This document shows positions 45,977 through 54,339 of a DNA stretch of 64,000 nucleotides, in pieces. The stretch comes from Sabellastarte sp. h YS-2021. Its lineage: Eukaryota > Annelida > Polychaeta > Sabellida > Sabellidae. The notes below the pieces were generated by a model. That model made no database searches and had not been told where the DNA came from. It saw only the letters and a list, made by a program, of their open reading frames with translations. Location: positions 25,052,614 through 25,116,613 of the forward strand of contig OZ024930.1 in assembly GCA_964017235.1 (NCBI GenBank), given 5' to 3'. Within the stretch, counting starts at the first letter, position 1; each line of letters starts with the position of its first letter. A program made the position numbers and the translations under genes.

Positions 45977-47052
45977 CTACTTGTCATAGTGGACCTGTTG
46001 AGCAGCTACAACAGGTCCTAAGTGGTATAGTTCAGAGTCGGCCCATGCAAGGTCCTTCAGGTAGAACTGTGTAAAAGTATTATGGGCTTTCCAATGACAG
46101 GCTGCAAGGATTTGGTCTAAGGAGACTCCGCCTTGAAAAGCCTTGGATGCTGCAAAAGCCCTGACATCATGAGCTCTAACCTGATGCAAGGAGTGAGATT
46201 CCTCATCTGACAGCTGGTAACATAACATGACCGTCTGTTTAATCCCAGATGAGATAGTTGCTGGAACTATGTCTTTCTGGAAACTTTTCCTAAAGGAAAC
46301 GAAGACCAGATCTTTACCCTTACGAAGATCTTTGGTTCTGTCCAGATAATAACGCAAAGCGCGTACCGGGCAAAGTGACTTATCCTCCTTTAAGGACCTG
46401 TCTAAAGAGGGAGCCAATGCCGGGATAACCACTGGAGCTACGGCAGACGGACCATCCCGAGCCAGCTGGTTTTTCGACAGGAAACTGGGAGAAGGGTAAA
46501 GGGAAACCTGACTCCAGTTTTCCTGATGTCTGATGTTCTTGTAAAGCCATGCATGGATCTCGCTCCGTCGTTGCCCGAACCCAAGGCTAGGAGAAAAACA
46601 GTCTTAAAAGTGAGGTGTTTCAGAGAAGCCTGTCTCATGGGTTCAAAAGGAGCTTTAGTCAACTGATGGAGAACCAGAGAAAGATTCCAAGAAGGAATGC
46701 CCCTTCTCCCTTTAGGTTTATCTCTATGAAAACTGTCTAACAACCGAGTCAAGTTTTCATCTTTACTGATATTTAACTGCTCATTTCCGATCATGTCGGC
46801 GATAGCAGTTCTGTAACCGTCAATGGTGCTGGGTTGTAAATTTCTTTCCTTAAACAAATACAACAGGAAATCGGCAATGTTACTTAGAGTGGCCGACCTG
46901 ACGTCCACCTCATTTTCCTGACACCATCTGACAAAAATGGCCCACTTTGATTTGTAGACGGCTCTGGTTGAAAGTCTCTGAGGTGCCTCAATTCGAGCTG
47001 CCACTTCGCCAGAGAATCCTTTGCCTTGAATGAGGGAGGTTCTAGGAGCCAT
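45977..47052 (-). pseudogene. Tyrosine recombinase of A with one frameshift
   Basis: This DIRS ORF3 joins circular element DNA to the genome through a covalent Tyr intermediate. Reading from about ATG 47052, the N-terminal DNA-binding half has K-S-K-W-A-I-F, S-T-I-D-G-Y-R-T and L-K-H-L-T-F-K-T-V-F-L-L-A-L-G-S-G. Near 46572 one base is missing relative to relatives, just before the first catalytic Arg, and the frame shifts. The rest is open at 45977-46432: C-P-V-R-A-L-R-Y-Y-L, H-D-V-R-A-F (His and second Arg), A-C-H-W-K-A-H-N-T-F and the F-Y-L-K-D nucleophile. The start overlaps the methyltransferase frame, as usual in DIRS. A sequencing or assembly error cannot be excluded. Confidence 0.85.
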
Positions 47053-49637
47053 GCATGCAGATTCAGATTTGACAGATCTCGGTGAGGGATCCCGCTGAAT
47101 GGTTGAGTCACCAGATCCCTTTGCCGAGGGAGACTGAATGGAATCTGCACTGACATACTGACCAGGTCCCAAAACCACGGCATGTTGGGCCACCCTGGGG
47201 CAATGAGAATCATCCGTCGACACCCCTGCTCCACTATCTTGGAGACCACTTGGCTGAGGAGGGCGACGGGAGGGAAGGCATATGTATCCAGATCCTGCCA
47301 GGATAGACTCAGAGCGTCCACCGCCCAGGCAGTCGGATCCGGAACCGGTGTGACAAACTTGGGGAGTTTGTAATTGTACCGGGTGGCAAACAGATCCACT
47401 TGTGGTTGGGCCCATCTCAAGCACAAGAGATTGAACACCTTCTGATCGAGAGACCACTCTGTCTGGATTACCTGATTGTGACGAGACAGCTTGTCTGCTA
47501 TCACATTTAACCGATCCGGAATGTGCCGGGCTCTCAGAACTATTCCTCGGGGGTGGCACCAGGATAGGAGTCTCCAGAGGAGGGCACAAAGAGAGCCTGA
47601 TCTCATACCTCCCTGTTTGTTGATATAGGCTACCACAGTTGTGTTGTCTGTCGCAATCAATACAATCTGGTTTAGACAGAGAGGCTCGAAACTCCTGAGG
47701 GCCAGAAAGACTGCCTTTAGTTCCAAGAAGTTTATATGAAGTTGACTTTCTACTTCCGACCAAACTCCTCTTGCCGTAGCGTCCCCTAAGTGAGCACCCC
47801 AACCTTCGTTTGATGCGTCGGTAAACAGTTGAAGGGCGTGACTTAATGGATGTAAGGGTTGACCCCTTAACACATTTCCCTCGTCTAACCACCAATCTAG
47901 GTGAGGTTGAAGAGAGGGAGGTAGAGGAATGACTTTCTCTAAGACCTCGGGTACCTGCCAGTGTCTCTTTAGATGCCACTGAATGGGACGCATGTGGAGA
48001 CGACCTGACCAAACCTGCTTCTCGGTGGCAGTCAGGAGTCCTATCAAGGACATGAACTGCCTGACCGTGCAACTGTCCTGAGCCCTTAAAAACAATAGTT
48101 TCCGACGCAAGCTTGCCCATCTTTCTTGAGTTGGCAAAACCCGACCCGTCAACAGGTCGAACCGGTAACCGACGAAGGTAAAGACCTGTTGAGGATCCAA
48201 CTCCGACTTTTTGATGTTGACCAGCCAGCCCAGTTCGTGGCAAAGAGACAACAGAACCTGGGTGTGATGGAGACCAATTTCCTTCGAAGGGGCTCTCAGT
48301 AACCAGTCGTCTAGGTACTGGTGGATTCTTATACCCCTGTTCTGAGCCATAAGTTTCACCTCCTTGACTATCTTGGTGAACTCTAGAGGAGCCGTGGCCA
48401 ACCCGAAGGGAAGGGCAGTGAACTGGTATGCTCTTTTGTTGAGGAAGAATCTCATGTACTTCCTCGACCGGGGGTGAATAGGGATGTGAAAGTATGCGTC
48501 GCTGAAATCCAGCGAGGTCACCCACTCCCCTTTCTGTAGCGAGGTCCGGATGGTTTCCGGAGTTTCCATCTTGAATGTGCCGGTTTTGAGGAACTTGTTC
48601 AACCGACTCAGATCTAAAATAGGCCTCCACTTGTTTTCCGGTTTGGGTACTAAAAACAGCCGGTTGTAGAAGGCGAGAGAAGACCGGACCAGGACTGGCT
48701 CCACTACCAACTTTCCCTGGAGAGAGATCAGTGCCTCTTTGAGGAAACGGCTTTTGACCGGATTGGCATAACTGCTCTGAATGATTGGAACCCTGGTGAG
48801 AGGAGGTCTTAATCTGAAGGGCAGGCTGTAACCCTCCTTTAAAATGGACACTGCTCGAGGGTTTGTGCCTAACCTTTGCCAAACTTGCCAAAACTTTTGA
48901 AGACGGCCTCCTACAGGACCATCGTGCACAACATTGGGGACACCTTGAACATTTTGGACAAAAAGACATGGATCGACACAAGAAACACTGTTCACATGCT
49001 TTATTTTTCTCAACACTGGTACGGGACTTAGACCTTTCTTTTGCGGAAGCCCGGTGGTAGCTACAGAAGGAGCATGAGTTGCAACATGAAAGAACACATC
49101 CTGATTTACATGATCTACTTGCCTCATGGGAAAGTCTGGATTCTGAGATGTGTGGGGTCGTGAACCTGTCTGAACTGAAGCCAGTAATTGACCCGAACTT
49201 TTTGTTAACATGTCTTTTACTGTCTCTTGAACACTGGAACCGGTCATTTCCGGTGGAACTTGAATTAACTTTGAACAAAGAACTGGTTTGAGACAAACTT
49301 TCTTGACTAAGTTTAGAGTCCGTTTTCTGCCCAACCGATTTAATGTCTTGACTACAGAGGTTGGGTTGTATTGGTAATTGTCATTTTTGTTGTTTAAATC
49401 CACAGGAGCGAGAGAAACGGGGGTTAGTACTATGACCCCTTCCTCTTGATCTGCCCCTGCCCCGAGCAAACTGTCGCCATGGTTGGGTCGGTTCAGCTGG
49501 AGCTGCATTTCTAGAATCCCGGCGATCATAGGGTTGGAACCTATTCTGGTTTCGCCAACCAGTGCGCTGCATAGCACCCGGACCGGGCCTTGGAGCAGCA
49601 CTGGTGGTTTCAGACTTAGTAATATCCTGTTCTGCAA
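46884..49637 (-). CDS. DIRS RT-RNase H-methyltransferase polyprotein (ORF2) of A
   Basis: An open frame of 917 codons. Reverse transcriptase spans about residues 240-540, with P-I-L-D-L-S-R-L-N, the first catalytic Asp pair in L-D-F-S-D-A-Y (374-382) and Y-L-D-D at 441-444. RNase H is at about 600-720, with acidic residues in F-T-D-A-S (607), F-L-E-L-K-A (639), A-T-D-N-T (664) and I-A-D-K-L-S (715). A Dam-like methyltransferase region typical of DIRS follows, with V-D-L-F-A-T near 748 and A-P-G-W-P-N-M-P-W-F-W-D-L near 813. All key residues are present. The first ~90 residues overlap gag in another frame and are probably not used; a real start or a frameshift from gag is not resolved. Confidence 0.88.
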   Translation of the reverse strand: MQNRILLSLKPPVLLQGPVRVLCSALVGETRIGSNPMIAGILEMQLQLNRPNHGDSLLGAGADQEEGVIVLTPVSLAPVDLNNKNDNYQYNPTSVVKTLNRLGRKRTLNLVKKVCLKPVLCSKLIQVPPEMTGSSVQETVKDMLTKSSGQLLASVQTGSRPHTSQNPDFPMRQVDHVNQDVFFHVATHAPSVATTGLPQKKGLSPVPVLRKIKHVNSVSCVDPCLFVQNVQGVPNVVHDGPVGGRLQKFWQVWQRLGTNPRAVSILKEGYSLPFRLRPPLTRVPIIQSSYANPVKSRFLKEALISLQGKLVVEPVLVRSSLAFYNRLFLVPKPENKWRPILDLSRLNKFLKTGTFKMETPETIRTSLQKGEWVTSLDFSDAYFHIPIHPRSRKYMRFFLNKRAYQFTALPFGLATAPLEFTKIVKEVKLMAQNRGIRIHQYLDDWLLRAPSKEIGLHHTQVLLSLCHELGWLVNIKKSELDPQQVFTFVGYRFDLLTGRVLPTQERWASLRRKLLFLRAQDSCTVRQFMSLIGLLTATEKQVWSGRLHMRPIQWHLKRHWQVPEVLEKVIPLPPSLQPHLDWWLDEGNVLRGQPLHPLSHALQLFTDASNEGWGAHLGDATARGVWSEVESQLHINFLELKAVFLALRSFEPLCLNQIVLIATDNTTVVAYINKQGGMRSGSLCALLWRLLSWCHPRGIVLRARHIPDRLNVIADKLSRHNQVIQTEWSLDQKVFNLLCLRWAQPQVDLFATRYNYKLPKFVTPVPDPTAWAVDALSLSWQDLDTYAFPPVALLSQVVSKIVEQGCRRMILIAPGWPNMPWFWDLVSMSVQIPFSLPRQRDLVTQPFSGIPHRDLSNLNLHAWLLEPPSFKAKDSLAKWQLELRHLRDFQPEPSTNQSGPFLSDGVRKMRWTSGRPL
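48850..49296 (-). CDS. Cys-rich segment in an alternative frame, A
   Basis: The frame 46438-49296 begins here and encodes, near 48900-49060, a pattern C-x2-C-x2-C ... C-x2-C-x2-C-x2-C-C. Relic F has the same pattern (10135-10395), but there it is in frame with the start of RT. In A it lies one frame away from RT. Conservation in two divergent copies suggests a real zinc-binding N-terminus of ORF2, joined to RT by frameshifting or separated by a recent indel. Most of the remaining long frame is a shadow of the RT frame. Confidence 0.45.
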
Positions 49638-51576
49638 TGCATATCAGGTCATCAGGGAAGAGACCGTAATTGAACAATGGGGCATTCCTGAGCCGATTCC
49701 AGGTGTCAGACTTTACTCCAGGCTTGACATGGTCTAAATAAGAGTCACGTCTAAGAAGTACAAGATTTGCCATGTTGACGAAAAGGCTGTCAGCTAGGTG
49801 CTGCAATGAAGTTCCCATGGCAATGGAGACATTTTGATGGAAGGCTAGGTAGTCTTTCAGGTCGTGAAGAGCCTCTGAGACTTCTTTGGGGGCCTTTCCT
49901 TTATTGAAGTTCGACTGAAGGCACACTAAGCTCTGGTTCATACGGTCCTGCAGTTCACTAGCACATCTGTTAAAGCCTGCAGCCTGGTTGACAATGTAGC
50001 TGCCTTCTTTGGCATTCCGTTCCCATCGACGTAGGTATTCTTGGGAAATAGGGCGTGAAACAGGACCAGAAGGCGGATAGGAAGAGGCCTTGGTAATACG
50101 TGGAAACTGTGAATTCACTTTTGCCTCGGTATTCCTCCAACTAAACACAGACTTGCCAGGGCGAGGAGTAGTGTCAGGTTTGAGGGTGTGCATCTGGTAC
50201 CTACGCGCTTGCGATTTTGGCATCTTAATAAACTGGTCCTTCTTCAGACCACTTGAGTCTTGACTCCTAGAGGGATAACCCTCAGCCACCGTGGTATTTA
50301 GACGCTCAAGTTTTTGACATAACCAGTCGTCTGGTGGCATAGCTACAGACACACGAGCTGGTTTCCTGGGAACCTTCCCTTTCCAAGGGTTGTTAATCTT
50401 GTCGGGCTCACTAAAATCAGCCTCAAAAACCGGGATATGATTCCATCCCATAAAGGATCTGACAGACCGGACTGTCTCACGGTAGTTCATATCCTCTGTA
50501 ACTTCTTGTTTTTCACCAGTATCCGACAGTTCCCCTTCATCAGGTTCAGAAGCTGAATAACGCTCACTGTCTTCCGGTTCATATGGTATATCAGAAAATA
50601 CACTAGCCTGTGAGTAATCCTCCGGACCGGTGGTTCTGTAATTGGCACTGGCCTGAGAGTAACTGGGAGTCGGACCGGTAGCTGACAGTTCCTTTGTCGC
50701 TGGACCGGTTGACTGGCCAGCCGGCTGAGAGACAGGTGCTTTGGCCGGAAGAGCTTGAGAGCCGGTGTCGGTCATGTCTTCGGTGGGTGCCTGTGATGAA
50801 CTTGTGGGTAGTTGTTTTGCACCGACCGGATTTAGTTCAGATGTATGCTTTTGCCTGTCGGTGGGTTTATCAGAATGTTTACCGGAGTGTCGGTGAGTCT
50901 TCTTATCAGACTTCTTGTGTTTGTGAGGTTTTTTCTTGTCCGGTTTAACATCAGACCCGTTATCATCTACAGCTTCTGCCGGAAGCCACACCGGACCGGT
51001 GGGTCGGGCAGAAGAAGGGTCAAGGAATGGAGTATCTGATAGTACCTTTTGAGCAGAAACGGGTTTAACAGGCATAGAGGGAGCAGTAAAAATGTTACCT
51101 CGTGAGAGAAGAGCCTCAAATCTTGCAAACTGCTCAGACATCTTGTCAGATAATGCAACTAACTGATCAGAAGTGACATAAGAGGCGTCTGAAGTAGAAG
51201 CAGAAGACGCGGCAGGTGCCTGCGTGGCAGGCTGCGCAGAGGGCTGAGATTCCGGCACTGGATGCGCAGAAGAATTATCTGTCGGAGCGTTAGCAGACGA
51301 CAAGTCTTCCACCGGAGAAATAACTGTCATCTCTTTGGGGGACACTAGCAATCCTGCTTTTCTTTCCTTTCTTATTCTATAAGATGGAGTAGACAAAGTT
51401 TCCTTTTGTGTATCCGAAAATTGATCACATAATGAGCAAGGTTTGTCCTTGACACACGGGTCCTCCCCCAACTTCTTCTCTCTACATCTTGCACAACGTT
51501 CGTGAAGATCAAACGCGGCCATTATATGTCCGCAAGCGCCTCTGCGCTGCCCCTTAAAATCTCCAGGGGATGCCAT
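49381..51576 (-). CDS. DIRS gag-like ORF1 of A
   Basis: An intact 731-codon frame starts at ATG 51576, about 115 bases inside the left terminal repeat. The N-terminus has a Cys/His cluster (C-G-H at residues 15-17; F-D-L-H-E-R-C-A-R-C-R-E near 23-34; C-x4-P-C-S-L-C near 42-50), shared with gag of B and probably zinc binding. A long Ser/Thr/Pro-rich, low-complexity region follows to about residue 370, with a Lys/His-rich patch near 213-240. A more ordered region includes V-S-V-A-M-P-P-D-D-W-L-C near 416. The C-terminus is Arg/Gly-rich (R-G-R-G-R-S-R-G-R-G) like nucleic-acid-binding tails. The stop overlaps the ORF2 frame. Function as an RNA-packaging protein is inferred from position. Confidence 0.85.
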   Translation of the reverse strand: MASPGDFKGQRRGACGHIMAAFDLHERCARCREKKLGEDPCVKDKPCSLCDQFSDTQKETLSTPSYRIRKERKAGLLVSPKEMTVISPVEDLSSANAPTDNSSAHPVPESQPSAQPATQAPAASSASTSDASYVTSDQLVALSDKMSEQFARFEALLSRGNIFTAPSMPVKPVSAQKVLSDTPFLDPSSARPTGPVWLPAEAVDDNGSDVKPDKKKPHKHKKSDKKTHRHSGKHSDKPTDRQKHTSELNPVGAKQLPTSSSQAPTEDMTDTGSQALPAKAPVSQPAGQSTGPATKELSATGPTPSYSQASANYRTTGPEDYSQASVFSDIPYEPEDSERYSASEPDEGELSDTGEKQEVTEDMNYRETVRSVRSFMGWNHIPVFEADFSEPDKINNPWKGKVPRKPARVSVAMPPDDWLCQKLERLNTTVAEGYPSRSQDSSGLKKDQFIKMPKSQARRYQMHTLKPDTTPRPGKSVFSWRNTEAKVNSQFPRITKASSYPPSGPVSRPISQEYLRRWERNAKEGSYIVNQAAGFNRCASELQDRMNQSLVCLQSNFNKGKAPKEVSEALHDLKDYLAFHQNVSIAMGTSLQHLADSLFVNMANLVLLRRDSYLDHVKPGVKSDTWNRLRNAPLFNYGLFPDDLICIAEQDITKSETTSAAPRPGPGAMQRTGWRNQNRFQPYDRRDSRNAAPAEPTQPWRQFARGRGRSRGRGHSTNPRFSRSCGFKQQK

Positions 51577-51692
51577 GAGTATTCAGTAATAATTTGATAT
51601 GAAATTGATGTAACTTTAAAATGTCTATCCAACTCTAAAAATGAAAAACGTCTCTTTATAAATCTTTTGACAACTTTTTAATATGGCGCCAA

Positions 51693-51893
51693 ACAAAAAG
51701 AGGAAGAGCGCATGCGCAAGCATGCGCACTACACCGACAGGTAGGCTGTACAGCCACCTGGCGAGTGAACAGGACACTACCGGTCCCGGCCAGAGCCCAG
51801 CTCAGGACGTTTTTTTCTAACGTTTGGCGTGACCGGCAAGGCGCCGGACAAATGCATCTGTCCACTAGGTAAGATGTATTAACGCAATAAAAT
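51693..51893 (-). repeat. Left inverted terminal repeat of A
   Basis: Inverted copy of 45303-45490 with a single clear difference (ACCGGTCCC against ACCAGT on the other copy's sense). The outer edge reads CTGTCCACTAGGTAAGATGT then ATTAACGCAATAAAAT. The promoter for the element's minus-strand RNA should lie here, but no TATA box was identified. Confidence 0.9.
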
Positions 51894-52345
51894 CTAAACA
51901 TTAACTGAGCTTAGGGCTCAAAATCCTACATTTTAAGTTTAAGATGGCCATAACATCATTAATATTTAAATCATAAGGTAGTAAGAGTCTTCTTTTCATC
52001 TAGTCATGGGCAGAAAAATAATAAGCAAAACTGTTTCAAACCAAAAGCAATTTATAAAAGGCCACTTTGATCTTGCCCCTATCTGTTATAACAGGGTTAT
52101 CATTTTCCTCAATTTGGACTAATATTTTGACTTTATCTTTTATTAAACCAAGGAGTTCAATGAACAAGAAACTTTTATTTTGGTTTCTTCTACCATTTAT
52201 GTAATGTTTTACATACATGATAATACAGTTCAACACGTCAAACAATGGGTAGCCCAAAAAGTTATTCAAGAGAGACCATAATCCTGCGGCGGTGATCAGT
52301 CAAACTTACGTGAAAACAAACAAGCGCCCCTGACAGGCCGCTTAA
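51894..52345. mobile_element. Helitron-like element H, right part and terminal hairpin
   Basis: The GGCCATAAC repeat split by A resumes here. The end has CTGCGGCGGTGATCAG, then ACAAACAAGCG and an imperfect hairpin AAGCGCCCC...GGCCGCTT at 52322-52343. The AACAAACAAGCG lead and CGCTTAACTAT exit match the ends of I1 and I2, so H has the same type of terminator. Confidence 0.6.
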
Positions 52346-52659
52346 CTATTCATTGAAATCCCTATGAAATATCAAAATATTCAAAAATACTGATGTTGTA
52401 CGGCTTGTATATTTTTAAGATTTTCCACAATTTTACATTCGGTTTTCTCAAACTTGAGGTGCCAGTTATAATACTTCACTTTAGTAATGTGGTCTCAAGA
52501 CTGTGATACTAGCACAATTGTACTAAACTACAAGTCAAAGAGATCAACCAGGAATTTTGAAAAAAAAAATTTATGGCAATCTATGCCAAGCTCATACAAA
52601 GGAAAAATACTTTCAACAATATTTCTCAAGTCACAAACACACAAACCATAAAACTAACG
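52346..52659. other. 3' flank of the host gene
   Basis: AT-rich sequence immediately downstream of the minus-strand stop codon at 52660, presumably 3' untranslated region. No polyadenylation signal close to the stop was singled out with confidence. Confidence 0.4.
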
Positions 52660-52894
52660 CTACACTCTATTAAACAACTCTCCTTCCACTCCACCACTTT
52701 TTGCTGTCTTGATGCCAAGCTTCTCGGCAAAGTTGCCGACCAGTCCTGAGATGCCACTAGCATGCTCACTGTGGATCTTGCCATCCATCCGGCTCGTGTA
52801 GAGGTCTAGGAACATCCGCCGCACCGCATCCAGGCGCTGCTTGCGGGGGGAGTCCGTAGTATCACAGTCAACATCGTGGTGCCCTCCACAGGTA
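52660..52894 (-). CDS. Unidentified host gene, terminal coding exon
   Basis: This is the last of six minus-strand exons that join in one frame to give the final 290 codons of a host protein; the 5' part lies beyond the right edge of the window. The acceptor is TCACCCAG/T and the stop is TAG at 52660-52662. The exon encodes a His/Asp-rich turn, then a basic amphipathic stretch (K-Q-R-L-D-A-V-R-R-M-F-L-D-L) and a Gly/Ala-rich end near V-G-N-F-A-E-K-L-G-I-K. The density of charged helix suggests a folded C-terminal motif. I do not recognise the family. Reading frame and GT-AG sites agree for all six exons, so the gene itself is well supported. Confidence 0.75.
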
Positions 52895-53659
52895 CTGGGT
52901 GAAAATACAAAACTCACACTGAATAGGATTACAAATATTTTGTCTTCTCAAATAATAACATTTGATGAAATGCACTACTCTGGTAGCTTCCCTATTACAT
53001 ATGTTATTATATCAACACTTTTTGAGAACTTTGTAATCTAATCTAATCTAATATAGACTTTTAAAGTGCTTAATCTCATTCATTTAATAGACTTTACCGT
53101 GCAACTTTACATAAACGTACAATAAACTTTTTAAACATTCAATAAACTGTACATAAACTAGAGGATCGCTCGCAAAAAAAAAAGATAATGTTTTTGCATA
53201 GCAAAAACAAAGCGTACCGAAAAGGATATAAAGGTGAGTGCTAAAGTATTAAGAAAATGCTTCGTTTCTAGCCTTATACTGTTGTGGCAACCAAAGTCAG
53301 CGCAGTCTGCTCTATCTAGCACGGTTTTCAAGATATAAGCATTTTTGTGTTTTGTAAAAAATTAAAAAATTAAAAATGTCCGCTATATTTGGCGAGACAA
53401 AAATATTTTGAAAATTGGCATGGCTACTCTGCAGAGATACCCAGCAGGTCAAAAATTTTGTTGAGTTCGCTCCATATAGCACGGTTTTCGAGATATAAGC
53501 ATTTTTGTGTTTTGTAAAAACTTTGAAAATTCAAAATGGCCACCATTTTTGGGGAGACAAAAATTTTTGTCAAGACCACTGCCACGGTGTGTATCTCCCG
53601 CCGAGCATTAAAGGAGAAGAAATAGCTTTTCCGAGATATTCACAATTTTTCATTTTCGT

Positions 53660-54330
53660 GTGTGAAAGCTCTTCCAAAAGTAGGTGAATGAGTTATTTGA
53701 GAAAAATTGGCTATCTGCAATACTTTTAAGAGATAATTCACATTTACTCATTTTGAGTAGGTGAATAATTAGCTATGGGTCTGAAACTTCACCAAGTGAA
53801 AGCTCTCCCAAAAGTAGGTGAATGAGTTATTTGAGAAAAATTGGCTATCTGCAATACTTTTAGAGATAATTCGCATTTACTCATTTTGAGTAGGTGAGTA
53901 ATTAGCTATGGGTCTGAAACTTCACCATGTGAAAGCTCTCCCACAAGTAGATGAATGAGTTATTTGATAAAAATTGGGTATCCGCAAAACTTTTACAGAT
54001 AATTAGCATTTACTCATTTTGAGTAGGTAAATAATTAGCTATGGGTCTGAAACTTCACGGAGTGAAAGCTCTCCCAAAAGTAGGTGAATGAGTTATTTGA
54101 GAAAAATTGGCTATCTGCAATACTTTTAAGAGATAATTCGCATTTACTCATTTTGAGTAGGTGAGTAATTAGTTACGGGTCTGAAACTTCACCAAGTGAA
54201 AGGTCTCCCAAAAGTAGGTGAATGAGTTATTTGTTAAAAATTGGGTATCCGCAATAGTTTTTGAGATAATTAGCATTTACTCATTTTTAGTAGGTGAGCA
54301 ATTAGCTATGGGTCTGAAACTTCACCAGGT
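53660..54330. repeat. ~133-bp satellite array of I2
   Basis: About five monomers are homologous to those at 37530-39010, sharing AAAAGTAGGTGAATGAGTTA and CTATGGGTCTGAAACTTCAC. Divergent monomers with GATAAAAATTGGGTATCCGC occur here and near 38760 in I1, so that variant predates the separation of the two copies. Confidence 0.9.
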
Positions 54331-54339
54331 GAAAGCTCT

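Larger units (their letters stand above)
45268..51893 (-). mobile_element. DIRS-type retrotransposon A, nearly intact
   Basis: A 6.6-kb element has all DIRS parts on the minus strand: left terminal repeat (51693-51880), gag (49381-51576), overlapping RT-RNase H-methyltransferase (46884-49637), tyrosine recombinase (45977-47052), internal complementary region (45553-45644) and right terminal repeat (45303-45490). The two terminal repeats differ at about one of 188 positions in their shared part, so insertion was recent. AAAAT is common to both junctions and there is no target duplication. A single frameshift in the recombinase is the clearest defect; another may lie at the Cys-rich start of the RT region. 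It lies in the degenerate repeat of element H. Confidence 0.92.

Noticed and set aside
46438-48850. 952-codon frame overlapping the RT as a separate protein
   Set aside because: Apart from its recombinase end and the Cys-rich start it is Ser/Arg-rich shadow sequence of the conserved RT frame.
46884-49637. RT-RNase H frame as part of a Gypsy-type LTR retrotransposon
   Set aside because: There are inverted, not direct, terminal repeats, an internal complementary region, a tyrosine recombinase and no DDE integrase or aspartic protease. This is DIRS.
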